Assembly (NCBI GenBank): GCA_021739695.1
Contig: JAIPBM010000020.1
Location: 21,714 to 85,713 of the forward strand
DNA: 64,000 bases
Source: Flavobacteriales bacterium
Lineage (GTDB): Bacteria > Bacteroidota > Bacteroidia > UBA10329
Direction of reading: 5' to 3'
Position numbers and translations under genes: made by a program. The notes under the pieces are model-generated. The model was not told where the DNA came from. It saw only the letters and a program-made list of their open reading frames with translations, and did not search any database. Positions 26,583-37,489 of the stretch are shown one piece after another (the first letter of the stretch is position 1; every line of letters begins with the position of its first letter).

Positions 26583-28397
26583 GTGAGACTGAAAGCCACA
26601 CATCTGATCATGTTTCTGTTGGGAATATTTTTCTCAGGAACTGTCGTGGCCCAGAGTCTGACGGCTTCTGGTCCAAGTCAGGTTCAGGTTGGGCAACGCT
26701 TTCAGGTAACTTGGGAGTTGAATGCCAACGGTTCCAATTTTGTGGCTCCGGAAATAACCGATTTCCAAGTGCTTGGTGGACCAAACCAAAGCACCAGCAT
26801 GCAGTTCATTAATGGAAGCATGTCGCAGTCTATTTCCTATTCCTACGTGCTTCGTGCAGCCAAAGAAGGCGACTTTACCATTGCGTCAGCGAAGATTAAA
26901 GTAGGAGGGAACATCATCAGTTCAAACGAATTGAAGATCAATGTATTGAAAGTCGCTTCGCAATCCGCTCAATCTACCGGTGGAGGACAGCAACAGCAAC
27001 AGCAGCAAACGAAAACCGCAACTACTTCAGGAGATGGAAGCGACCTTTTTGCTCGTGTGGAAGTGAGCAAACGATCGGCCTATTTGGGAGAAAAGATCAC
27101 AGCCGACCTGAAGATCTATAGTCGTGTTACCATCGTCAATTTTGATGATTGGAAAATGCCATCGTTCGAAGGTTTTTGGATGAAGGAAACCACCACCAAT
27201 CAACAAATTCAGCTGCAGAATGAAGTGATTGATGGCGTGATGTATCAAACGGGTCTTATCAAACAGGTGATCTTGTATCCAACAAAGTCAGGGGAGATAA
27301 CCATCGATCCTATGGAGTTGAGCGTCATCGTTCGCGAACGCGCTTCTGGAAGAAGTCGATCGGTGTTTGATCAATTCTTTGGTGGATATCAAGATTCCAA
27401 ACGACCGATCAAGTCCAATTCGGTTACGATCAATGTGAAACCATATCCTGGTGGCAAACCAGCTGATTTCAGTGGCCTTACGGGTAATTTGACCATGAAG
27501 GCCACTTTGGATAAGCAGGATACGAAATCGAACGAGGCAGTAAATCTTAAAGTGACCGTTAATGGAGATGGAAACCTGTATCAGCTGCAAGCTCCAAACC
27601 TTGAGTTTCCACCCGACATAGAGGTGTACGATCCAAAAACCACTGATAACATCAAGGTTTCTTCAAATGGAATCTCGGGAAGCAGAACATTTGAATATGT
27701 TCTGATTCCAAGATATGCTGGAGATTTTGAGATCGGACCCTTCTCCATGAGTTACTTTGATGCTGCTTCTGGGACCTTCAAAACCCTTTCTCAAGAAGCC
27801 TTTACGCTCGTGGTTGAAAAAGGCGAAGGTGAAGAGGCTGCTTCGCCTTCGGTGAACATTGCGAATAAAGAGGACATTCGATTGATCGGTAGCGACATCC
27901 GCTACATCAAACAAGGGCAATATCCGATATTGAATGGGTCGCATTTCTTCTATCGGTCGATGCCATTTTACGCTGCCATTTTCGTTCCGTTGCTGCTGTT
28001 CGTGCTGTTTATCGGTTACGTGCAGTTCCAGAAATCGCAAGGAAACGACATGGGCAAACTCAAAAGCAAACGTGCCACTGGTCTTGCCAAAAAACGACTT
28101 ACCAAAGCCAAAAAGCTTTGGGATGAGAACAATACGGCTTCGTTCTACGAAGAGGTTTTTAAAGCACTTTCGGATTATGCTGCAGACAAATTCGGTATTC
28201 CGGTTTCTGCGCTGAGCAAGGATAAGATCCGTTCGGTGCTTGTCGAGAAGAAAGTTCCTGAAGAAACGATCTCTGCGTTTATCGGTGTGCTAGATAAGAC
28301 CGAGTTTGCTCGGTTTGCACCAGGTGCCGATAAGCAGATGGGAGGTGTTTATGACGAGGCCTTGAATGCAATTGTAAATGTGGAGAACCATGCGTAG
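26583..28397 (+). CDS. batD: BatD oxygen-tolerance family protein
   Basis: 604 residues from a GTG at 26583 (MRLKATHLIMFLLGIFFSG.. signal peptide, cleavage near VVAQ); an ATG ten codons in is a less likely start. Repeated beta-sandwich domains follow (SQVQVGQRFQVTWELNANG, KRSAYLGEKITADLKIYSR, SNEAVNLKVTVNGDG), a short Gln stretch at ~139-146, and one membrane helix near residue 470 (FYAAIFVPLLLFVLFIGYV). The cytoplasmic tail (KLKSKRATGLAKKRLTKAK..) contains a four-helix-like segment. BatD probably bridges BatABC in the periplasm. Its last codons overlap batE. Confidence 0.9.
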   Translation: MRLKATHLIMFLLGIFFSGTVVAQSLTASGPSQVQVGQRFQVTWELNANGSNFVAPEITDFQVLGGPNQSTSMQFINGSMSQSISYSYVLRAAKEGDFTIASAKIKVGGNIISSNELKINVLKVASQSAQSTGGGQQQQQQQTKTATTSGDGSDLFARVEVSKRSAYLGEKITADLKIYSRVTIVNFDDWKMPSFEGFWMKETTTNQQIQLQNEVIDGVMYQTGLIKQVILYPTKSGEITIDPMELSVIVRERASGRSRSVFDQFFGGYQDSKRPIKSNSVTINVKPYPGGKPADFSGLTGNLTMKATLDKQDTKSNEAVNLKVTVNGDGNLYQLQAPNLEFPPDIEVYDPKTTDNIKVSSNGISGSRTFEYVLIPRYAGDFEIGPFSMSYFDAASGTFKTLSQEAFTLVVEKGEGEEAASPSVNIANKEDIRLIGSDIRYIKQGQYPILNGSHFFYRSMPFYAAIFVPLLLFVLFIGYVQFQKSQGNDMGKLKSKRATGLAKKRLTKAKKLWDENNTASFYEEVFKALSDYAADKFGIPVSALSKDKIRSVLVEKKVPEETISAFIGVLDKTEFARFAPGADKQMGGVYDEALNAIVNVENHA

Positions 28398-29148
28398 CAT
28401 CCGAAACATATTCGTCATTGCGTTGGTGCTTGTCGCCACGGTTGGAAGTGCCCAAGTGGATGCGCTTAAAACTACTGCTGATCAAGCGTATATTGATGGC
28501 AATTACGAAGATGCCATTGCCAGCTACGAAGAGATTCTGGCTCAGCAATACGTTTCAGCAGAAGTGTATTACAACCTTGGTAATGCTTATTTCAAAGCTG
28601 GGAAGGTTGCTTCTTCTGTCTTGAACTTTGAGCGCGCCTTGAAATTGGCTCCCCATGATGATGATATTCAGTTCAATCTGAAGTTGGCCAATCTCAGTGT
28701 AAAGGATAGAATAGAGGAGATGCCGAAGTTGTTCTTCGTAACCTGGTGGGAAGCGCTTCTGAAAACGTTTTCTACCGATGGTTGGGCTTGGTCAATCATC
28801 ATTTCTGTTCTGTTGGGGCTTGGAGGTCTGCTGCTCTTTAAATTCTCGAACGAAGAAGGAATGAAACGTTTGACATTCTATACAGCACTTATCTCCTTTG
28901 TTTGGGCCGGACTTTCTGCCTATGCAGCAGAGAACAATTACAATCATGCAGTGAACGATAATCGGGCGGTAGTATTCATTGCAACCATCAACGCCAAGAG
29001 TGCTCCAGATCAAAAAGGAAAGGACCTTTTCGTTATCCACGAAGGATTGGTGGTGGAGGTTACCGATCGATTGAATGGATGGTGCCGTATCAAACTCTCT
29101 AATGGAAACGTGGGTTGGATACCTGAGCAAAGCGTGATCGCTGTTTAA
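28390..29148 (+). CDS. batE: BatE: TPR and SH3-like membrane protein
   Basis: About 252 residues from ATG 28390, which has a GGAGA site in front; an ATG at 28378 adds four residues. A signal peptide (cleavage near VGSAQ), TPRs (residues ~25-105), two membrane helices (WSIIISVLLGLGGLLLF; LISFVWAGLSAYAA), and a C-terminal SH3-like domain (INAKSAPDQKG.. GNVGWIPEQSVIAV). It is the last Bat gene and overlaps batD at the start and the phosphodiesterase by one base at the end. Confidence 0.9.
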   Translation: MRSIRNIFVIALVLVATVGSAQVDALKTTADQAYIDGNYEDAIASYEEILAQQYVSAEVYYNLGNAYFKAGKVASSVLNFERALKLAPHDDDIQFNLKLANLSVKDRIEEMPKLFFVTWWEALLKTFSTDGWAWSIIISVLLGLGGLLLFKFSNEEGMKRLTFYTALISFVWAGLSAYAAENNYNHAVNDNRAVVFIATINAKSAPDQKGKDLFVIHEGLVVEVTDRLNGWCRIKLSNGNVGWIPEQSVIAV

Positions 29149-29660
29149 TGAAAAGGATCGGCCTACTATCAGACACACATGGATACATCGATCCATCCCT
29201 GAAGAAATACCTCGATTCCTGCGATGAGATATGGCATGCGGGAGATATCGGAACACTGGAAGTGACCGATACGCTGGCATCTTGGAAACCACTACGGGCC
29301 GTATACGGTAATATAGACGGAGATAAATTACGCCTGAGTTTCCCAGAGAATCAATTGTTCGTGTTGGAAGGCGTAAAGGTGCTCATAACCCACATTGGCG
29401 GTTATCCCGGTAGGTATACGGCACGCGTAAAAGAGCTTATAAGCACGCAACGGCCAAAACTTTACATCTGCGGCCATTCGCACATACTTAAGGTAATGCA
29501 CGATAAGCACTTACATTGCCTGCACATGAATCCTGGTGCCGCGGGCATACACGGATTCCATCAGGTAAAGACCCTCTTGCGCTTTACAATAGATGCTGGC
29601 GACATCAAAGACCTGGAAGTGATCGAACTGGGAAAACGTGCGGAATTGAAACCGAGCTGA
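29148..29660 (+). CDS. YfcE-type metallophosphoesterase
   Basis: 170 residues. Metal-binding motifs of the calcineurin-like fold in order: LLSDTHG (Asp, His), HAGDIG (Asp), YGNIDGD (Asn/Asp), ITHIGG (His), and ICGHSHI (GHxH). YfcE/MJ0936 proteins are small cytoplasmic phosphodiesterases with unknown natural substrate. ATG at 29148 overlaps the batE stop (TAATG), so it is translated with the Bat operon, although the functional link is unclear. It converges with a glycosyltransferase 4 nt later. Confidence 0.9.
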   Translation: MKRIGLLSDTHGYIDPSLKKYLDSCDEIWHAGDIGTLEVTDTLASWKPLRAVYGNIDGDKLRLSFPENQLFVLEGVKVLITHIGGYPGRYTARVKELISTQRPKLYICGHSHILKVMHDKHLHCLHMNPGAAGIHGFHQVKTLLRFTIDAGDIKDLEVIELGKRAELKPS

Positions 29661-29664
29661 GTTT

Positions 29665-30720
29665 CTATTGATTCAGTGATTTCCCGTACTCAATGATCTG
29701 TTGGCAGTGCTGCTCTACGCTTAGACCGTTGTCCGTTGCAAATGTTGTTGGAATGGAATAAGTGGTTTTCAGTAGCTGTTGAATAGCGTTATTCCAATCG
29801 TCCAATTCAAACCCGTTCACAACCATCCCCACGGCATCATCCACAATTTCCTTGGCGCCCACCATGTCCGATATGAGTACAGGTGTGCCACACTGAATGG
29901 ATTCGCTTATCACTTGCCCAAAAGGTTCGTACAATGCCGGATGGATCAGTGCATCTGCCGCCCAAAGCAGCTCTTCGGGCTTATCGGCATAGCCCACATA
30001 CCTAACATTGGGCAGATCGGTGGCCATAGGCTTTACACCGGCCACCACAAGTTCTATCGGTTCATCGCTAAGCCGTTCCATCAGCTTCAGCAACAGCGGA
30101 TAGCCCTTGCGCTCGTTTCCCGTGGTCAGAAAAAGCAAGGATTTCTTGGTGTTTGAAAAGCCGTATTTCGTTCGAAGTTCCTGTTTCTGGGCTTTTCCTT
30201 GGGTATGGAACCTTCGGATGTCAATAGGAGGGAGCAACACCTTTATCTTGGCCGCATCCACCTTATAAAGCGTTATCAATTCGTCCTTCATCATCTGCGA
30301 AGCGGCCAAAATGAGCTTGCTCTTGCGGTAGGCTTTCCGATCGAGGTAGGTATTCAGCAGATCAACAGGTGTCGGTAGCCATCGGCCCAAGGCTTTCAGG
30401 TATCCAAGATGGTTTCCGGGGCACAACACAAGATCTTGGTTGGAAGTGCGCCCAAGCGAGAACGAAAGGTCAAAGTTTCCGTTGGGAATGATGCGTTCCA
30501 AGGCCTTGTCGAAGAAGTAAAGCCGCAAAGGCTTAGGTACGAGCTTCAGGTCAACCTGTTCTACACGGATATGGGGATGTAGCTTCACTTCGGGATCGAT
30601 CTTCGATACCACCAAGGTCACCTCGTGGCCCATCTGCCTGAATTCGTTCAGGTAATTGAAAAGTCGGGTCTCCAAACCACCGTTCCGAAGCAAGCGATAA
30701 TGAATAAGCGCTATCCGCAT
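29665..30720 (-). CDS. GT4-type glycosyltransferase
   Basis: 351 residues, GT-B fold. The N-terminal MRIALIHYRLLRNGGLETR is the common acceptor-domain start; the C-terminal nucleotide-sugar site has TTGNERKGYPLL and the motif HPALYEPFGQVISESIQCG with EPFG..E, the family hallmark. It probably transfers a sugar to a lipid, polysaccharide or protein at the inner membrane. It is divergent from the lipid kinase, with 68 nt between the starts; no other polysaccharide genes lie nearby. Confidence 0.88.
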   Translation of the reverse strand: MRIALIHYRLLRNGGLETRLFNYLNEFRQMGHEVTLVVSKIDPEVKLHPHIRVEQVDLKLVPKPLRLYFFDKALERIIPNGNFDLSFSLGRTSNQDLVLCPGNHLGYLKALGRWLPTPVDLLNTYLDRKAYRKSKLILAASQMMKDELITLYKVDAAKIKVLLPPIDIRRFHTQGKAQKQELRTKYGFSNTKKSLLFLTTGNERKGYPLLLKLMERLSDEPIELVVAGVKPMATDLPNVRYVGYADKPEELLWAADALIHPALYEPFGQVISESIQCGTPVLISDMVGAKEIVDDAVGMVVNGFELDDWNNAIQQLLKTTYSIPTTFATDNGLSVEQHCQQIIEYGKSLNQ

Positions 30721-30788
30721 GCTGCGAATTTAAGCAAGGTATGCGCGCAACTTGGTTTTCTTTCGTAGAATTGAGCGAGCAATTGCCC

Positions 30789-31751
30789 ATGAAAGACCGC
30801 TGGCTAATCATTATGAATCCGCAATCTGCCGATGGCCAGGGCGCCATCAGGTGGAAGCCGGTGCATCAGGAGTTCCTGAGGAATAATTTCGACCCTGTAG
30901 TGTGGTCTTCTGAGTATAATGGGCACATCGAACAGCTGGTAGAGCGCGCGTGCACCGAAGGCTATCGGAAGATTGCCACCTTTGGTGGAGATGGATCGCT
31001 GAATGCGGCTGTCAACGGGTTGATGATCCAGCGTTCGTGCCCTCCAGAGGAAGTGCTACTGGCGCATTACCCCAGTGGCACGGGCAACGACTGGTGCAGG
31101 TTCTTCAAGGTTCCCGATAACCCCAAAGCTTGGGTAGATACCATCCATAATAACCTTGTTTTTAAGCATGATCTGGGCCTGATAGAGCTTATCAAGAACG
31201 GAAAGCCTGCCAAACACTATTTTGTGAACATTGCAGGGGTGGCTTACGAGTCCATGTGCGCGGTGCTCATCACCGAATCGCGCAAAACCTCCAATCTATT
31301 CCAAGGGAAACTGTTCTACGATTTCATTGTGCTCAAAGGGCTGTTCTCGTTCCAAGCGCCAGAGCTCGTTCTCAAGTATAACGGCATCACCAGACAGCAG
31401 AAGATGTTCAACATGTGCGTGGCCATATGTCGCAATAACGGTGGGGGAATGATTCCGGCACCTTATGCCGATCCGGCTGATGGTATTTTTGACGTCACAA
31501 CCTTCGATGATATGTCGAAACTGACCGTTCTTAAAGATTATCCGAAGCTGCGGGCCGGCACCATCTTCAAAAATCCGAAGATCAAAAGTTTCCGTACCGA
31601 GAAGATTGAGATAAGCAAAGTAGGAGGAGCTGATTACGTGGAGGCCGATGGCGAATTCGTAGGAATGACACCTGCCACGTTCACCATTCAGAAACAGGCC
31701 TTACGTTTTATCATTGGTCAGGTGCCCGAAGCAAAGGAATACCCGTATTAA
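30789..31751 (+). CDS. Diacylglycerol/sphingosine-kinase-family lipid kinase
   Basis: About 320 residues from ATG 30789, which starts at the usual WLIIMNPQSADGQG. An upstream in-frame ATG at 30741 would add 16 residues with no family counterpart. Key motifs: GGDGSLNAAVNGL (nucleotide and metal), PSGTGNDWCRF, and the C-terminal DYVEADGEFVG. It phosphorylates a lipid such as diacylglycerol in the cytoplasm or at the membrane. Followed by the prmC gene after 64 nt. Confidence 0.87.
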   Translation: MKDRWLIIMNPQSADGQGAIRWKPVHQEFLRNNFDPVVWSSEYNGHIEQLVERACTEGYRKIATFGGDGSLNAAVNGLMIQRSCPPEEVLLAHYPSGTGNDWCRFFKVPDNPKAWVDTIHNNLVFKHDLGLIELIKNGKPAKHYFVNIAGVAYESMCAVLITESRKTSNLFQGKLFYDFIVLKGLFSFQAPELVLKYNGITRQQKMFNMCVAICRNNGGGMIPAPYADPADGIFDVTTFDDMSKLTVLKDYPKLRAGTIFKNPKIKSFRTEKIEISKVGGADYVEADGEFVGMTPATFTIQKQALRFIIGQVPEAKEYPY

Positions 31752-31803
31752 GGATTCTCTCCGTAATTCAAACAGTTTTAAAGAGGAGTTTTCATTCGCA
31801 GCT

Positions 31804-31811
31804 TACTTTTG
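31804..31811 (+). promoter_or_regulatory. Putative -7 box for prmC
   Basis: TACTTTTG fits TAnnTTTG exactly and ends five bases before the ATG at 31816. If used, the transcript would be nearly or fully leaderless. No convincing -33 element was found. Confidence 0.4.
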
Positions 31812-31815
31812 CCAC

Positions 31816-32682
31816 ATGCTGCTACCAAAGGATAACTCCATTAGATCGCTGCGCAAGCTGTTCCGCGATCATCTTTCTGATATGTACGAGGTGGAAGAGA
31901 TAGATGCGCTTTGTCGTTATGCCGTACAGGATACCTTGGGTTACGATCCCAATACGGTAGCAGCAGATACCCCAACACTCACAGAGAGTGATCTTAACCG
32001 CGTGATCCCTGTCTTGGACAGACTTATTATCGGAGAGCCTTATCAATACATCATTGGCCACGTGCAATTCCTTGGTTGCAAACTGAAGGTAGATACCCGC
32101 GTGCTCATTCCACGTCCCGAAACAGAAGAGCTCTGCGAGTTGGTGTTGAATGAGAACAACCGAACAGAACAACTCCATGTCATCGACCTCGGAACAGGCA
32201 GCGGTTGCATTCCCATTGCCCTCAAAAGCAAAGCCCCCGCTTGGAAGGTAGACGCGGTAGAAGTGGACGAAGGCGCTCTTGCCCTTGCCAAAGAAAACGC
32301 CACCCTCAATAACCTCGAAATAGGCTTCCATCAAGTAGATCTACTATCCACTTACGACTTACCACTTTCTACTTACGACTTAATAGTAAGTAACCCTCCC
32401 TACATAGCTCAAAAAGAAGCAGTTGACATATTGGATAACGTACTAGTGCATGAGCCGCATCTCGCACTCTTCATTGCCGATGACGACCCCTTGTTGTTCT
32501 ATCGGAAGATGCTGGATATCGGGCAGCATTCGCTCGCAAAAGGCGGCAAATTCTACTTCGAATTCAACGAACAGTACGGTGCGGAAATGCAGGAGTTGAT
32601 GGAGGAAAAAGGTTATTCCGATATTCGAATTATCAAAGACCTAAGCGGAAAGGATCGGTTTGCGGTGTGTACGAGGAGATGA
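31816..32682 (+). CDS. prmC: Peptide chain release factor glutamine methyltransferase PrmC
   Basis: About 288 residues from ATG 31816 (MLLPKDNSIRSLRKL). An upstream frame to 31714 would overlap the lipid kinase and has no family support. SAM motif DLGTGSGCIPIAL, the acidic VDAVEVDE, and the active NPPY in IVSNPPYI are present; PrmC methylates the GGQ glutamine of RF1/RF2. At ~173-187 the sequence reads LLSTYDLPLSTYDL, an in-frame tandem repeat (32339-32388) just before the NPPY loop. Common in Bacteroidota as a dispersed string; seen here within a coding region. Confidence 0.9.
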   Translation: MLLPKDNSIRSLRKLFRDHLSDMYEVEEIDALCRYAVQDTLGYDPNTVAADTPTLTESDLNRVIPVLDRLIIGEPYQYIIGHVQFLGCKLKVDTRVLIPRPETEELCELVLNENNRTEQLHVIDLGTGSGCIPIALKSKAPAWKVDAVEVDEGALALAKENATLNNLEIGFHQVDLLSTYDLPLSTYDLIVSNPPYIAQKEAVDILDNVLVHEPHLALFIADDDPLLFYRKMLDIGQHSLAKGGKFYFEFNEQYGAEMQELMEEKGYSDIRIIKDLSGKDRFAVCTRR

Positions 32683-32687
32683 TAGAT

Positions 32688-36467
<3,780 letters not shown>

Positions 36468-36508
36468 GACCAGTTGTTTTGATTTGGAACAAAGGTCAAT
36501 CACTCATT

Positions 36509-36550
36509 TCACAAAGTAAAACCAAAATGTAGCGATTAGTTACAGTTCTA
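36509..36550 (-). promoter_or_regulatory. Upstream element shared with the FG-GAP gene (copy 1)
   Basis: 42 bp that match 41302-41343 without gaps at 31 of 42 positions, with a common core GTAAAACCAAA. Both lie 42-45 nt before the 5' end of a T9SS-cargo gene. They could be promoters (TTTGGTTTTAC followed by TTGTGA on the minus strand) or a residue of duplication. Confidence 0.45.
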
Positions 36551-36564
36551 AGCCATTCCCACCA

Positions 36565-36628
36565 CTCGTACCTTAACCAACCATCCAAACCCTTGCAGCA
36601 CAAAAGGCGATGGATGGCAAGAGTAGGG
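36565..36628 (+). repeat. Leader of 21-bp-array cassette 1
   Basis: 64 bp that match the second leader at 36979-37042 at all but about ten positions, with no gaps. It includes TTAACCAACCA, CAAACCCT, GCAGCACAAAAGGC and an ATG (36610) opening MDGKSR. The region upstream and the next ~60 bp are not conserved. Confidence 0.8.
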
Positions 36629-36689
36629 AGGTAATGGCATGGAGCATATTCCGAAAAACGGTGTCTTCCGAAATCGTAAGCGAGTCTGG

Positions 36690-36920
36690 AAAAATGAAAA
36701 GGGAAGATGGAAAAACGAAAAGGGAAGATGGAAAAATGAAAAGAGAAGATGGAAAAATGAAAAAGGGAGATGGAAAAACGAAAAGGGAAGATGGAAAAAC
36801 GAAAAGGGAAGATGGAAAAATGAAAAGGGAAGATGGAAAAACGAAAACGGAAGATGGAAAAATGAAAAAGGGAGATGGAAAAACGTTAACCGAGAAAGGA
36901 AAAATAAAAAAGCAAGACCC
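36690..36920 (+). repeat. Tandem array 1: nine 21-bp units plus two decayed ones
   Basis: Unit AAAAATGAAAAGGGAAGATGG, 36690-36878, then two degenerate units to 36920. Apart from one change in unit 3, all variants fall at unit positions 6, 12 and 15. The plus strand is almost pure purine. Long frames run through it in several registers: the leader ATG at 36610 gives a 126-residue frame of GKMKRED heptads to 36990; an ATG at 36639 gives WKNEKGR heptads to 37040. Which frame is real, if any, is unknown. Confidence 0.85.
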
Positions 36921-36978
36921 CTGCCAGCGCAAGTGTTCCGTAGGGTCATTTGTGCTGGTCCTCATTCAGGCTTGTGTT

Positions 36979-37042
36979 CTCATCCGTTAACCAACCACCC
37001 AAACCCTAGCAGCACAAAAGGCCATGGATGGCATGAGTAGGG
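36979..37042 (+). repeat. Leader of 21-bp-array cassette 2
   Basis: Second copy of the 64-bp leader at 36565. Its ATG at 37024 opens MDGMSRAAVAC.., a 33-residue frame that ends in TAG at 37123-37125, about ten bases before the second array. The same frame continues after the stop through the array. Confidence 0.8.
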
Positions 37043-37134
37043 CAGCAGTGGCCTGTTTGGATGCTGAAAGGCTTGTGATGCGGACTGTAGAGCAGCAAAG
37101 CAGTTCTGGAAGGAAGTCAGCTTAGTTTGGAAAC

Positions 37135-37281
37135 AAACAGTCTCTCCGTGGAGACAAACAGTCTTCCCAAGGAAACAAACAGTCTCTCCGTGGAGACAAA
37201 CAGTCTTCCCAAGGAAACAAACAGTCTCTCCGTGGAGACAAACAGTCTTTCCATGGAAACAAACAGTCACTCCATGGAGAC
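37135..37281 (+). repeat. Tandem array 2: seven 21-bp units of alternating types
   Basis: Units alternate A, B, A, B, A, then two variants. Type A is AAACAGTCTCTCCGTGGAG plus AC; type B has TTCCCAAGG in the middle. AAACAGTC is constant and the centre is a small palindrome (TCTCC..GGAGA in A, TTTCCATGGAAA in unit 6). Preceding sequence 37113-37134 and following 37282-37302 look like decayed units. Translated in the leader frame it reads KQSLRGD / KQSSQGN heptads. The 190 bp from 37302 to 37489 contain nothing I can name, except an open stretch LRKELGNEVRETLKEDSGR. Confidence 0.85.
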
Positions 37282-37489
37282 AAACTAACTTAGAAAGGAA
37301 CTAGGCAACGAAGTCCGCGAGACCTTAAAAGAAGACAGCGGAAGACTAAAAGAAACCAAACTGATTCGGAAAGGGCTGTTCAACGAACGGTATGAGCAGT
37401 GAGGGGAGTTTGGTGTTCTTGTTGTCGAATAAGAAGGGATTAGAAATAAGGCCTTCAAGATTCGTAGAACATGGAAGGCCATAGGAAAG

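Noticed and set aside
36548..36965. Two minus-strand frames of Phe/Pro/Leu heptads across array 1
   Set aside because: Any 21-bp tandem array stays open in several frames; there is no independent sign that either one is translated. Kept only as a note on base phase.
37135..37281. Resemblance to a CRISPR array
   Set aside because: Units are contiguous 21-mers with no unique spacers, and no cas genes are near.
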